Assembly (NCBI RefSeq): GCF_003258945.1 | Contig: NZ_QLIX01000003.1 | Location: 186,001-250,000, forward strand | Reading direction: 5' to 3' | From: Roseicella frigidaeris | Lineage (GTDB): Bacteria > Pseudomonadota > Alphaproteobacteria > Acetobacterales > Acetobacteraceae | DNA length: 64,000 bases | In this document: positions 20,092-29,761 of the stretch, piece after piece | Position numbering within the stretch: the stretch's first letter is position 1 | Layout of the letters: each line of letters begins with the position of its first letter | Notes under the pieces: model-generated | What the model was told of the DNA's origin: nothing | Databases searched by the model: none | Seen by the model: the letters and a program-made list of their open reading frames with translations, nothing else | Made by a program: the position numbers and the translations under genes

Positions 20092-21504
20092 GTGAGGGCC
20101 TGGCCGACCATCCTCGGCGGCGCCGCGCTGCTGCTCTGGCCGGCGGCGCTGAACGGCTACCCCCTGGTCTTCAGCGATACCGGCGCCTTCCTGGCGCAGA
20201 CCATCGAGCGCATCCCGATCTGGGACAAGCCGATGGTCTATGGGCCGCTGCTGCACCTGTTCCATCTCCGCCTGAGCCTCTGGCTGCCGATGGCGGCGCA
20301 AGGGCTGGCGCTGTCCTGGCTGCTCTGGCTGGTGCAGCGGGTGCTGGACCATGATCCGCTCACGCCGGTTCGCGGACCCGTGAGTCACGCTTCCGGTGGG
20401 TCCCCCTCAGGCGATCACGCTCCAGGACGTGTCACCACCGGGTCGCATCTGCTGCTCTGCGCCGGGCTGGCGGCGGCGACGGCGGCGCCCTGGTTCGCCG
20501 CCTTCCTGATGCCGGACTGGCTGGCGCCGGCCCTCGTCCTCGCCCTCTTCCTGCTTGGCTTCGCAGCGGACCGGCTGGGGCGGGGAGAGCGCCTCGCGCT
20601 CGGGCTGCTCGCCACCCAGGCCGCCGCGGCGCATCTGTCGCACCTGCCCCTCGCCGCGGCGCTGATCCTGCTGATGCTGGCGGTGCGGCGCGCCTGGCGC
20701 CCGGCGCTGGCCTGCGCCCTGCCCCTGCTTGCCGCGCTTGCCCTGCTGCTGGCGACGAATCTCGCGGTCCATGGCCGCTTCGGCATCTCCCCCTACGGCG
20801 CCGTCTTCGCCCTGGCCCGGCTGGTCGCCGACGGGCCGGCGGCACGCACGATCGCGGCGCGCTGCCCGGAGGCAGGCTGGCATCTCTGCCGCTGGGCCGG
20901 GCGGCTGCCGGGGGATGCCGATGTCGTCCTCTGGGCGCCGGACGGGCCGGTCTCGCCGCCGCGGAGCGATGGACCGGAGCGTTTCGGCCCGATCGCCCTC
21001 GCCCCCGAGGCGGGCGTGATCCTGCGCGAGACGCTGCGGCGCGAGCCGCTCGGCGTGCTGCGCGCGGCGGCGCGGAACACGCTGCGCCAGCTCGGCCTGG
21101 CGCGGGTCGGCGACACGCTCGGGCCGGAGAACCTCGCCGGGACGGTGGGGCGGGAGCTGGCCCTCGGCTTCCCGCCGGCGGAGGCGGCGCGCTTCGCGGC
21201 CTCCTTGCAGGCGCGCGGGGTGCTGCGGCAGGCATCGGCGCCCGTCCTGCTGCTGCATCCGGCGGCGCTGCTGCTCGGCGCGGCGGGGGCGCTGCTGGCC
21301 TGGGGATGGGCGGCGCGGGCGGGCGATGGGCGGCGCCTCGGCCTGGTGCTCTGCGTGCTGGTCGGGATCACGGCGAATGCGGCGGCGACCGGCGCCCTCT
21401 CCGGCCCGCATGACCGCTACCAGGCCCGCATCGCCTGGCTGCTGCCGCTTGCCGCCCTCCTCGCCTGGCCGCGCCGGCCCCGTCCCACCCCCAACCCAGC
21501 CTGA
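20092..21504 (+). CDS. Polytopic membrane protein of unknown function
   Basis: This 470-residue protein has about ten hydrophobic segments. The N-terminal part NGYPLVFSDTGAFL resembles a short luminal motif seen in membrane glycosyltransferase-like proteins, but no catalytic motif is certain. Residues about 92-118 form a polar Gly/Pro/Ser/His-rich stretch between hydrophobic segments, encoded by palindrome-rich DNA, and look like an in-frame insertion. The start is a GTG eleven bases after the VOC gene stop. It is convergent with livM. Confidence 0.6.
   Translation: MRAWPTILGGAALLLWPAALNGYPLVFSDTGAFLAQTIERIPIWDKPMVYGPLLHLFHLRLSLWLPMAAQGLALSWLLWLVQRVLDHDPLTPVRGPVSHASGGSPSGDHAPGRVTTGSHLLLCAGLAAATAAPWFAAFLMPDWLAPALVLALFLLGFAADRLGRGERLALGLLATQAAAAHLSHLPLAAALILLMLAVRRAWRPALACALPLLAALALLLATNLAVHGRFGISPYGAVFALARLVADGPAARTIAARCPEAGWHLCRWAGRLPGDADVVLWAPDGPVSPPRSDGPERFGPIALAPEAGVILRETLRREPLGVLRAAARNTLRQLGLARVGDTLGPENLAGTVGRELALGFPPAEAARFAASLQARGVLRQASAPVLLLHPAALLLGAAGALLAWGWAARAGDGRRLGLVLCVLVGITANAAATGALSGPHDRYQARIAWLLPLAALLAWPRRPRPTPNPA
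20366..20446. repeat. Palindrome-rich in-frame insert within the membrane-protein gene
   Basis: The stretch contains three inverted repeats: GGACCC (20374-20379) with GGGTCC (20398-20403), CCGGTGG (20393-20399) with CCACCGG (20435-20441), and the near-palindrome CCGTGAGTCACGC (20378-20390). It encodes about 27 polar residues that break an otherwise hydrophobic protein. Boundaries are approximate. A mobile palindromic element inserted in frame is the simplest reading. Confidence 0.5.
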
Positions 21505-21523
21505 GACGCCCGCCACCCCAGTC

Positions 21524-21589
21524 GCCGCCCGTTGTCCTGCCGCGGCTTCGCCGCGGCAGGCTGTGACGCGCCCTGGGCAGGAGGGACTC
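21524..21589. repeat. Dispersed palindromic repeat, copy 1 (also bidirectional terminator-like)
   Basis: The core is an 11-bp stem CCTGCCGCGGC/GCCGCGGCAGG around TTC, with conserved flanks (GCCCGTTG before; GTGACGC and GGGCAG after). Copy 2 lies at 34464-34532 and matches it along almost the whole length. This copy sits between two convergent genes, where it could terminate transcription from both sides. Confidence 0.8.
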
Positions 21590-21628
21590 ACGGGGCCCCC
21601 GCGACGGCGCGCAGCGACGTCGCGGGGA

Positions 21629-22627
21629 TCAAGCCGTCGCCCGCTCCGCCGCCGGCTTGGCCGTGGCCGGCCGCGCCCGCCGCTCGAACAGCCCAGCGAT
21701 GCCGCGCGGCATGAACAGCATGAACAGCACCAGCAGCAGCCCATAGACCAGCGGCGCGCCGCCGGTGAAGTCGGTGCCGAAGCCGATGCGCAGCGCCTCG
21801 TCGAGGCCGATGGTGATGATCGCCCCGATGGTCGGGCCGAAGGCCGCATACATGCCGCCGGCGATGGCCCCGAAGACGATCTGCAGCGAGATGCCGAGGC
21901 CGGCGAGGGATTCCGGGTTGAGGTATTGCCGGTACTGCGCCGTCAGCGCCCCGGCCAGCGCGGCGAGGGCGACGGAGATCACCGTCACCTTCATCTTCTC
22001 CCGCGTCACCCGGATGCCGATGGAGGCCGCGGCGTCCTCGTCCTCCGAGATCGCCGCCAGCGCCTTCGAGGACATGGAACGGTCGAGCAGCCGCCAGGCG
22101 AGCAGCCCGATCGCCCAGGCGATGAGGGCGACCCACCAGAAGCCGGTCTTGTCGAACTGCATGGCGAGGAATTGCTGCCCCGGCGGCGCCTGCACCGGCG
22201 TCATGCCGAGCGAGCCGCCGGTATGGTCGCGCAGGGCGACGATCAGGATGCGCACGATCTCGCCGGCGGCGAGCGTGACCAGCGCGAAGTAATGCCCGAC
22301 CACGCGCAGCCGGAAGGCCGGATAGGCCAGCAGCATGCCGATCGCCACCGCGACGAGGATGCCGGCCGGGATGCCGAGCCAGGGCGTCAGCCCCGCCTCG
22401 TTCCAGAGCAACGCCATGGTGTAGGCCGCGGCGCCGAGGAAGGCGCCATGGCCGAAGGAGACCAGGCCGAAGCGGCCCATCATCGCCCAGCCGGTGCCGG
22501 CCAGCGCCGTCAGCACCATGGTGATGAGGACATGCATGGCGTAGTCCGGCGGCGAGAGCAGCGGCACCGCCCCCAGCACCACCACCCCGATGGCGAGCAG
22601 GGCGACGTCCCTTGCGAATCCGCTCAT
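21629..22627 (-). CDS. livM: Branched-chain amino acid-type ABC permease LivM
   Basis: This is a 332-residue inner-membrane permease with about nine spans. It shows the LivM-typical GRFGLVSFGHGAFLGAAAYT, a conserved SEDEDAAASIGI cytoplasmic loop that docks the ATPase, and MYAAFGPTIGAIITIGLDEAL. A basic cytoplasmic tail ends it. Its ATG overlaps the livH stop (ATGA). It is the last gene of the set binding protein-livG-livF-livH-livM. The transported substrate may be amino acids, but related systems also move amides or urea. Confidence 0.9.
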   Translation of the reverse strand: MSGFARDVALLAIGVVVLGAVPLLSPPDYAMHVLITMVLTALAGTGWAMMGRFGLVSFGHGAFLGAAAYTMALLWNEAGLTPWLGIPAGILVAVAIGMLLAYPAFRLRVVGHYFALVTLAAGEIVRILIVALRDHTGGSLGMTPVQAPPGQQFLAMQFDKTGFWWVALIAWAIGLLAWRLLDRSMSSKALAAISEDEDAAASIGIRVTREKMKVTVISVALAALAGALTAQYRQYLNPESLAGLGISLQIVFGAIAGGMYAAFGPTIGAIITIGLDEALRIGFGTDFTGGAPLVYGLLLVLFMLFMPRGIAGLFERRARPATAKPAAERATA

Positions 22628-23487
22628 CGCGCGAACAGCCCCTTCGGCCGGATGAACATGACGAGGATGAAGAAGGCGAAGGCGACGACGTAGGAGAATT
22701 CGGTGGTGCCCCAGAAGCCGCCGACCGAGATGATCAGCCCCATCAGGAAGGCGGCGAGGAAGCCGCCGAGCATGTTGCCGAGCCCGCCCATGACGCAGAT
22801 CATGAAGGTGATCGGCCCGAAGGAGAGGCCGACGAAGGGGTGCACGTCGAGCTGCACCACCAGCAGGCAGGCGGCGAGGCCGGCCAGCGCGCCGCCGACC
22901 GCCGAGGCGATGAGGTAGATGCGGCGGGGATCGACGCCCATCAGCGGCATCACCTCGCGGTCCCGCGCGATGGCGCGGATGGCGGTGCCGACATAGGTGA
23001 ATTTCAGGAAGGCCCAGAGCACCGCGGCGCCGAGCAGCGCGGCGCAGAAGGCGGCGAGCTTGGTGCCGCTGACGAAGACCTCCCCCACCTCCATCGGCGG
23101 CATGTCGACGCCGAGCGAGCGGAACTCGGTGGAGAAGACCAGCGTCGCCGCGCCCTGCAACACGAAGAGCACGCCGCCGGTCGCCAGCACCTGGTTGATC
23201 GGCGGCGAGGTCAGCAGCGGCCGCACCACCAGCAGGTGCAGCAGCATCCCAAGCGCCGCGACGATGGGCAGGCAGGCGACGAAGGCCAGCGGCAGCGGCC
23301 AGCCGGCCTGGGTGTGGAGGAACCACACCGCATACATGCCGACCATGACCAGCTCGGCATAGCAGAGCCAGACCACGTCCACGACGCCGAAGACGAGGTT
23401 GAGCCCCAGCGCCGGCAGGGCGAAGACGCCGCCGAGGAGGATGCCGTTGACCAGCGCCTCCAGGAAGAAGGGGTCGAGAAGGTTCAT
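22624..23487 (-). CDS. livH: Branched-chain amino acid-type ABC permease LivH
   Basis: This is a 287-residue permease with about eight spans. Family marks are the N-terminal ALVNGILLGGVFALPALGLN, the cytoplasmic docking region IRAIARDREVMPLMGVDPRR, and GGLGNMLGGFLAAFLMG near the C-terminus. It pairs with LivM to form the channel. It is separated from livF upstream by 122 bp that hold a short 12-bp tandem repeat, so it may be less tightly coupled to the ATPase genes. Confidence 0.92.
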   Translation of the reverse strand: MNLLDPFFLEALVNGILLGGVFALPALGLNLVFGVVDVVWLCYAELVMVGMYAVWFLHTQAGWPLPLAFVACLPIVAALGMLLHLLVVRPLLTSPPINQVLATGGVLFVLQGAATLVFSTEFRSLGVDMPPMEVGEVFVSGTKLAAFCAALLGAAVLWAFLKFTYVGTAIRAIARDREVMPLMGVDPRRIYLIASAVGGALAGLAACLLVVQLDVHPFVGLSFGPITFMICVMGGLGNMLGGFLAAFLMGLIISVGGFWGTTEFSYVVAFAFFILVMFIRPKGLFAR

Positions 23488-23539
23488 GCGTGATCCCTTT
23501 CCGGGCCGGCCTCAGCGCGCCCGCCGGGCGCTGTCTCGG

Positions 23540-23587
23540 TGTCCCACGGCCTGTCCCCCGGCCTGTCCCAGGGCCTGTCCCACGACC
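23540..23587. repeat. Four 12-bp tandem repeats between livF and livH
   Basis: The unit TGTCCCACGGCC occurs four times in a row with one or two changes per copy (23540, 23552, 23564 and 23576). It lies in the 122-bp gap between livF and livH on the transcribed strand of the operon. No coding role is apparent. Confidence 0.75.
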
Positions 23588-23609
23588 CCCGGGGCGTCGT
23601 CGGGCCGCA

Positions 23610-24364
<755 letters not shown>

Positions 24365-24368
<4 letters not shown>

Positions 24369-25120
24369 GCCGCGCGGGTCTCCGGCGGGCCGAGATAGAC
24401 CTCGGCGACCCGTGCATCCTCCTGCGCCTCGGCCGGGGTGCCGCGGAAGATGACGGCGCCATGGTCGAGGACCACGACGCGATCGACGACGGAGAGAAGC
24501 ACGCCCATGATGTGCTCCACCCAGACGATGGTGATGCCGCGCTCGTCGCGGATGCGCTTCAGCATGTCGGCGGCCTGGCGCATCTCGCCGGTATCGAGGC
24601 CGCCGAGGCTCTCATCGGCGAGCAGCAGCTTCGGCTGGGTCGCCAGCGCCCGCGCCAGTTCCAGCTTCTTGAGGCCGGCGGCGCCGAGGCCATGCGCCGT
24701 CGCCGCCGCGTCGTCCGGCAGCTGCGCCAGGCGCAGCGCGTCGCGCGCCCGCCGCTCCGCCTCGGCGCGGTCGATATGCCCGCCCGCGCCGTAGAAGGCG
24801 GCGAGCGTCGCGTTCTCGAGCAGGGTGAGGCCGCGGAAGGGGCGCGGGATCTGGAAGGTGCGGCCGATGCCGCGGCGGCAGGTCTCGTCCGCCGTGCTGC
24901 CGCCGATCTCGGCGCCGGCGAGGCGCACCGAGCCCGCGCTCGGCCGCAGCGTGCCGGCGATGCAGTTGAAGGTGGTGGACTTGCCCGAGCCGTTCGGCCC
25001 GAGCAGCCCGAGGATCTCGCCCTGCGCGACGGTGAAGGAGACCTTGTCGACGGCGGTGAAGCCGCCGAAGCGCTTGGTCAGACCCTCCACCTGCAGCAGC
25101 GGCGCGCCGGCCGCGTCCAT
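24365..25120 (-). CDS. livG: Branched-chain amino acid-type ABC ATPase LivG with divergent signature
   Basis: This 251-residue ATPase has a normal Walker A (GPNGSGKSTT) and LivG-typical GIGRTFQIPRPFRGLTLLEN. The signature region reads LGAAGLKKLELARAL instead of an LSGG/LSYG form, and Walker B ends in DES instead of DEP. Known LivG sub-branches also carry non-LSGG signatures, so it is probably functional with LivF supplying the canonical site. The ATG at 25120 lies two bases after the stop of the binding-protein gene. Confidence 0.87.
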
Positions 25121-25122
25121 GC

Positions 25123-26457
25123 TCAGGACCGGAGCGCGTAGGGGCTTTCGGGGGGCAGCGGCAGCACCGGGTCGCGGCCCAGCGAGGCCGGCCAGATGAC
25201 ATGCGACTTGGCGTTGTCGAACTGCATCACCACGCAGAGGCTGCGGCTGTTCTGCCCGGCCATGCTGGATTCCGGCGGCTCGAATTTCACGCCGTAGCCC
25301 TGGATGGTGCCGCCCTCGGGGATGTCCACCTGCAGCGCCGCCTCGCGCAGCGCCTCGGCCGTCATGCCGCCGGTCTTGCGCACCGCGGGCTTCAGCACGT
25401 GCTCGAGGAAGATCCAGGTGTTGTTGAACCCCATCGAGGCATGCGTCGGCAGGTCGTTCATCTTGTGCTTCGCCTGGTAGCGGGCGACGAAGGTCTTCGC
25501 CAGCTCGCCGACGCCGGGCTGCAGCCTCTCCCAGTCCAGCATCTGCGTCGCCGCCGGGTCGGCGTTGCCCATGCCCTGCAGGTCCTTGCCGAAGGTCTCC
25601 CACAGCCGGTCGATCTGCGACCAGCCGGCGCCATGGCCGAAGAGCATGCGGAAGCGCAGCCCGCCGGAGCGCGCCTGGCGCAGGAAGAGCGTGATGTCGG
25701 GGTTGTAGCCGGCCTGGTAGACGACGTCCGGCCGTTCCCGCCGCAGCTTGGTCACCAGGGTCGAGAGGTCGGGCGTGGTCGCCGAATAGGCCTCCTTCAG
25801 CACCACCGGCATGTTGAACTTCTTCGCATTCGCCTCGATGGCCGAGGAGACGCCGGTGCCGTAGGGCCCGTCCTCGTAGATGACGGCGAGCTTCACCTTC
25901 TCCGGCGCCATGCCGAGCTTCTTCTGCGCCTGCTCGTGGATCACCGAGACCGTGCCCTCGGCATACTGGTCGGAATGCACGGTGGGGCGGAAGACGTAGC
26001 GGAAATGCTTGTCCTTCAGCACCGCGGTGGCGATCGCCGAGGTGATCCACATGATCTTCTTCTGCGCCTCGAACCGCCCGGAGAGCGGCACGGCATGGGC
26101 GGAGGAATAGACCCCCATCACCACCTCGAGCCCCTCCTGGCCGAGCAGCCGCTCCGCCTCGTTGATGGCGACATCGGCCTTGCTCTGGCTATCGGCGCTG
26201 ACCGCGACCACCGGCCGGCCATCGACGCCGCCGCGCTCGTTGAAGAGGGCGATCGCCACCTCGGAGCCGTTGAAGAGCGGCACGCTGCCGGCGCCAGCGA
26301 AGGGGCCGGAGAGGTCGGTCAGCAGCCCGACCCGCAGCGGATCGCCGCCGCGCGCCGGCGCGGTCTGCGCCCGTGCCGTGGCCGGCACGCCGGCGGCGAG
26401 GCCGAGGCCGGCCCCGGCCTGCAGCAGCGTGCGACGCGAAGTCCCGTTGCGCTCCAT
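25123..26457 (-). CDS. ABC substrate-binding protein, branched-chain amino acid type
   Basis: The protein (444 residues) begins with a twin-arginine-type leader (SRRTLLQAGAGLGLAAG ... ARAQ). The periplasmic-binding fold type I follows, with RVGLLTDLSGPFAGAGSVP, VDGRPVVAVSADSQSKADVA, GVYSSAHAVPLS and VIYEDGPYGTGVSSAIE. This is the LivK-like/Peripla_BP_6 family, which binds amino acids, amides or aromatic acids. It is first in the liv-type operon, with a 205-bp upstream gap that should contain the promoter. Confidence 0.9.
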   Translation of the reverse strand: MERNGTSRRTLLQAGAGLGLAAGVPATARAQTAPARGGDPLRVGLLTDLSGPFAGAGSVPLFNGSEVAIALFNERGGVDGRPVVAVSADSQSKADVAINEAERLLGQEGLEVVMGVYSSAHAVPLSGRFEAQKKIMWITSAIATAVLKDKHFRYVFRPTVHSDQYAEGTVSVIHEQAQKKLGMAPEKVKLAVIYEDGPYGTGVSSAIEANAKKFNMPVVLKEAYSATTPDLSTLVTKLRRERPDVVYQAGYNPDITLFLRQARSGGLRFRMLFGHGAGWSQIDRLWETFGKDLQGMGNADPAATQMLDWERLQPGVGELAKTFVARYQAKHKMNDLPTHASMGFNNTWIFLEHVLKPAVRKTGGMTAEALREAALQVDIPEGGTIQGYGVKFEPPESSMAGQNSRSLCVVMQFDNAKSHVIWPASLGRDPVLPLPPESPYALRS

Positions 26458-26662
26458 CTCGTCCGTCCTTCCCTGCCTCGTGGCCGGGCGCGCGGGGTGG
26501 TCCCCGTCGGGTGGAACGGACGTCAGGACAGGCTGGTGCATGGATCCGGCGGGGCCGGGGCGCCTGCGCTTCCCCCAACGCCGCGTTCCTTTGCGCACGG
26601 CCTTTCGCACAGCCTGAGACAGGCGGTGCGGCGGCGTCAAGCGGCGGCGGCGCTGGCGGCGG

Positions 26663-27982
26663 TCATTCCTTGTGGAAGCGGGCCTTGCGGAACCGGGCCA
26701 TGAAGAAGCCGTCCATGCCGCCGCGGTCCGGCCAGAGATTGGGGCGGGTGCGGACCGCCCCCTCGGCGGTGATCGCCCCGGCGAGGCCGGGCAGCTCCTC
26801 CGGCCGCACCGGATCGAGGGCGAGGCCGAGCGCCGCGGCCGCCGCCAGATGCGCCTCGCCCTCCTCGGGCTGCAGCGAGCAGGTGGCGAGGACCAGCCGG
26901 CCGCCCGGCGCCAGCAGCCGCGCCGCCGCGGCCAGCAGCTCCCGCTGCAGCCCCGCCGCCGCGCCGACATCCTTCGGCCGCTTCAGATGCGGCACGTCCG
27001 GGTGGCGGCGGATGGTGCCGGTCGCGGTGCAGGGGGCATCGAGCAGGATGGCGTCGAAGGCCGCGCCGCCGGGCTCCCAGCGCAGGGCATCGGCGACCAC
27101 CAGCTCGGCCGGCAGGCGCAGCCGCGTCAGGTTCTCCTGCAGCCGCGCCGCCCGCTTCGGGTCCCGCTCCACCGCCGTCACCGCGGCGCCGGCGGCGGCG
27201 AGCTGCGCCGTCTTGCCGCCCGGAGCGGCGCAGAGATCGGCGACGCGCTCGCCCGGCCGCGCCGCCAGCAGCTGGGCCGGCAGGGCGGCGGCGGCGTCCT
27301 GCACCCAGAAGCCGCCCTCGGCGAAGCCGGCGAGCTCGGTCACCCGCGTCCCGGCCGGGTAGCGGTGGCTGCCGGTCGGCAGGGCCTCGCCGCCCTCCGG
27401 CGGCGCGGCGCCGGGCGCGAGGCTGAGATCGAGCGGCGCCTCCTGCCGGTGCGCCGCGGCGATGTCGCGCACCGCCGGGCCATAGGCGGCGTGCCAGGCG
27501 CTCCAGAGCCAGGCGGGCGTGTCCAGCCGCTCGGCCTCCAGCCCCGCCAGCGCCGCCGGCCCGGCCTCGGCCACCCGCCGCAGCACGGCATTGACCAGCC
27601 CGGCGAAGGGCTTCGGCACCAGGTCGACGGCACTGCCGACGGCGGCATGGGCGGGGGTGCCGAGCAGCAGCAGCTCCGCCGCGCCGAGGCGGAGCACGGT
27701 GCGCACCGGCCCGGGCGGCTCCCGCCGCAGGAAGGGCTCCAGCACCGCATCCAGCGAGCCGGTGCGGCGCAGCACGGCGGCGGCGATCCGGTGCGCCGCC
27801 GCCCGGTCGCGCGGCGAGACCGCGGCCCCGGGATGCGCCTGCCCCTTCTCCCGCACCCGGTGCGGCCGGCCATCGGTCGGCAGGGCGTCGAGCGCCTCCT
27901 CGAGCGGCCGATGCCGCAACAGGACGGCATCGAGCAGGGCGGCGGCGGCGCGACGGGCCGGATTCTGGGTGGGGGCTGCCAT
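26663..27982 (-). CDS. RsmB-type 16S rRNA (cytosine-5-) methyltransferase
   Basis: This 439-residue protein has an N-terminal NusB-like RNA-binding domain and a C-terminal RsmB/NOP-type methyltransferase. The SAM motif is ADLCAAPGGKTAQLAA. The two functional cysteines lie in LLDAPCTATGTIRRHPDV (motif IV) and LVLATCSLQPEEGE (motif VI). RsmB proper methylates C967 of 16S rRNA; the exact target here is inferred. An ATG at 28009 would add nine residues. It is divergent from the glycosyltransferase gene, separated by only about 50 bp. Confidence 0.88.
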   Translation of the reverse strand: MAAPTQNPARRAAAALLDAVLLRHRPLEEALDALPTDGRPHRVREKGQAHPGAAVSPRDRAAAHRIAAAVLRRTGSLDAVLEPFLRREPPGPVRTVLRLGAAELLLLGTPAHAAVGSAVDLVPKPFAGLVNAVLRRVAEAGPAALAGLEAERLDTPAWLWSAWHAAYGPAVRDIAAAHRQEAPLDLSLAPGAAPPEGGEALPTGSHRYPAGTRVTELAGFAEGGFWVQDAAAALPAQLLAARPGERVADLCAAPGGKTAQLAAAGAAVTAVERDPKRAARLQENLTRLRLPAELVVADALRWEPGGAAFDAILLDAPCTATGTIRRHPDVPHLKRPKDVGAAAGLQRELLAAAARLLAPGGRLVLATCSLQPEEGEAHLAAAAALGLALDPVRPEELPGLAGAITAEGAVRTRPNLWPDRGGMDGFFMARFRKARFHKE

Positions 27983-28033
27983 GAGGCCGCCCTTTATGGC
28001 CGCCGGCACCGCCCCATGCTAGTGCGCCCGCCC

Positions 28034-29722
28034 ATGCATATCTCGGCGCCGTCCAGCCCCGACCGCTCCCTCGGCGCCCTGCCGGAAGCGCTGCAACGCC
28101 GCCCCCGCCTGGCGCTGGTGCTGCTTTGCCTCGCCCTCTGGCTGCCCGGCTTCTTCACCCTGCCGGCGACCGACCGCGACGAAAGCCGTTTCGCCCAGGC
28201 GACGAAGCAGATGGTCGAGAGCGGCGACTATGTCCGCATCCGCGTCGGCGAGGAGGAGCGCAACAAGAAGCCGGCCGGCATCCACTGGCTGCAGGCCGCC
28301 TCGGTGCATCTGGTGGAGGCGGCGCAGCTCGGCACGCGGCGGGATATCTGGCCCTATCGGCTGCCGAGCCTGCTCGGCGGGATCCTGGCGGTGCTGGCCA
28401 CCTTCCACTGGGGCCGCTCCCTGGTCGGGCGGCGGGCCGCCTTCCTCGGCGCGGCGATGCTCGCCTCCTCCCTGGTGCTGGTGGCCGAGGCGCATATCGC
28501 CAAGACCGACGCCGCGCTGCTGGCCACCGTCGCCGCGGCCATGGGGCTGTTCTCGCAGGCCTATCTGCGGCCGGAGCGCTTCACCGCCCGCCAGGCCGCC
28601 GGCTTCTGGCTGGTGCTCGGGGCGAGCGTGCTGCTGAAAGGGCCGGTCGGGCCGATGGTGCCGCTGCTGGCCGGCATCACCCTCGCCATCGCCGATCGCG
28701 GCGCCCCCTGGCTGCGGGCCCTGCGGCCGGGCTGGGGGCTGCCGCTGATGGTCGCCGCCGCGGCGCCCTGGTTCGTCGCTATCGGCATCGCAACGGACGG
28801 GCGCTTCTTCGAGCAGGCGGTCGGCGGCGACATGCTGTCGAAGATCGGCAGCGGCGAGGAGAAGCATGGCGGCCCGCCTGGCTTCTACCTGCTGAGCTTC
28901 GCCATCGCCGCCTTCCCCTCGGCCTGGATCGTGCTCACCGCCCTGCCGGCGGCCTGGCGCGACCGGCTGAACCCGCCGACGCGGGTCCTGCTCGCCTGGG
29001 TGGTGCCCTCCTGGCTGGTCTTCGAGGCGGTGCAGACCAAGCTGCCGCACTACACCCTGCCGCTCTACCCGGCGCTGATGCTGCTCGGCGCCGCCTGGGC
29101 GATGGACCCGCTGCGGCACATGCCGCCGCGCTGGTGGCAGCGGGTGACGCTCTGGCTGTTCGGCCTGGTGGCGCTCGGCCTCGCCGTGGCGGCGGAGGCC
29201 GCCTGCTGGGTGATGCTGCAGGAGCCCTTCGGCGGCGGGCTGCTGGTGCTGCCGCTGGCGGCGCTGCTGGTCTGGCTGGTGGCCGGCAGCGCCCGGCGCG
29301 GCGCCTGGGGGCGGGCCGGGCTGCTCGGCGCGCTGCTCGCCGTGCCGCTCTATGCCGCGGTGCTGGAAGCGGTGGTGCCGCGGCTCGAGCCGCTCTGGAT
29401 CGCGCCGCGCCTGGCCGCCACCCTGGCGGCGCGCTCGCCCGGGCTGCTGCCGGGCGAGTTCGGCATCACCGGCCATTCCGAGCCCTCGGTGCTCTTCGCC
29501 ATCGGCGGCGAGGCCCGGCTGCTGCGCACCGGCACCGAGGCGGCGCAATTCCTGGCCGGCGGGACGGGCCGGGTGGTCGCGGTCGGCAACCGCGCCGAGG
29601 GCGACTTCGAGCACGAGGCGACGACGCTCGGCCTGTCGGTGCAGGAGATCGGCCAGGTGACGGGCTTCAACTACACCCGCGGCCGCTGGGTGACCCTGAT
29701 GCTGTTCCGCCGCGGCGATTGA
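28034..29722 (+). CDS. ArnT-like membrane glycosyltransferase (GT83/GT39 type)
   Basis: This 562-residue, multi-span protein has the first periplasmic-loop motif PATDRDESRFAQATKQM, with the Asp-Glu pair required by GT-C enzymes. ERNKKPAGIHWLQA and LLKGPVGPMVPLLAG follow, as in ArnT-like undecaprenyl-phosphate sugar transferases. Such enzymes move a lipid-linked sugar onto lipid A or other envelope acceptors. The donor is unknown, and no arn operon is nearby. ATG 28016 is an alternative start. A hairpin and a 27-bp tandem array follow the stop. Confidence 0.82.
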   Translation: MHISAPSSPDRSLGALPEALQRRPRLALVLLCLALWLPGFFTLPATDRDESRFAQATKQMVESGDYVRIRVGEEERNKKPAGIHWLQAASVHLVEAAQLGTRRDIWPYRLPSLLGGILAVLATFHWGRSLVGRRAAFLGAAMLASSLVLVAEAHIAKTDAALLATVAAAMGLFSQAYLRPERFTARQAAGFWLVLGASVLLKGPVGPMVPLLAGITLAIADRGAPWLRALRPGWGLPLMVAAAAPWFVAIGIATDGRFFEQAVGGDMLSKIGSGEEKHGGPPGFYLLSFAIAAFPSAWIVLTALPAAWRDRLNPPTRVLLAWVVPSWLVFEAVQTKLPHYTLPLYPALMLLGAAWAMDPLRHMPPRWWQRVTLWLFGLVALGLAVAAEAACWVMLQEPFGGGLLVLPLAALLVWLVAGSARRGAWGRAGLLGALLAVPLYAAVLEAVVPRLEPLWIAPRLAATLAARSPGLLPGEFGITGHSEPSVLFAIGGEARLLRTGTEAAQFLAGGTGRVVAVGNRAEGDFEHEATTLGLSVQEIGQVTGFNYTRGRWVTLMLFRRGD

Positions 29723-29730
29723 GGCCGGGC

Positions 29731-29747
29731 GCAAACCGCCGGTTTGC
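29731..29747. terminator. Hairpin after the ArnT-like gene
   Basis: GCAAACC and GGTTTGC pair perfectly around GCC, eight bases after the stop codon. No T-run follows, so termination is plausible but not certain. Confidence 0.45.
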
Positions 29748-29761
29748 CAGGGCTTCGCGGC

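Noticed and set aside
20092-21504. Membrane-protein gene as a pseudogene because of the odd polar stretch
   Set aside because: The frame is open throughout and hydrophobic segments continue normally on both sides, so an in-frame insert fits better than decay.
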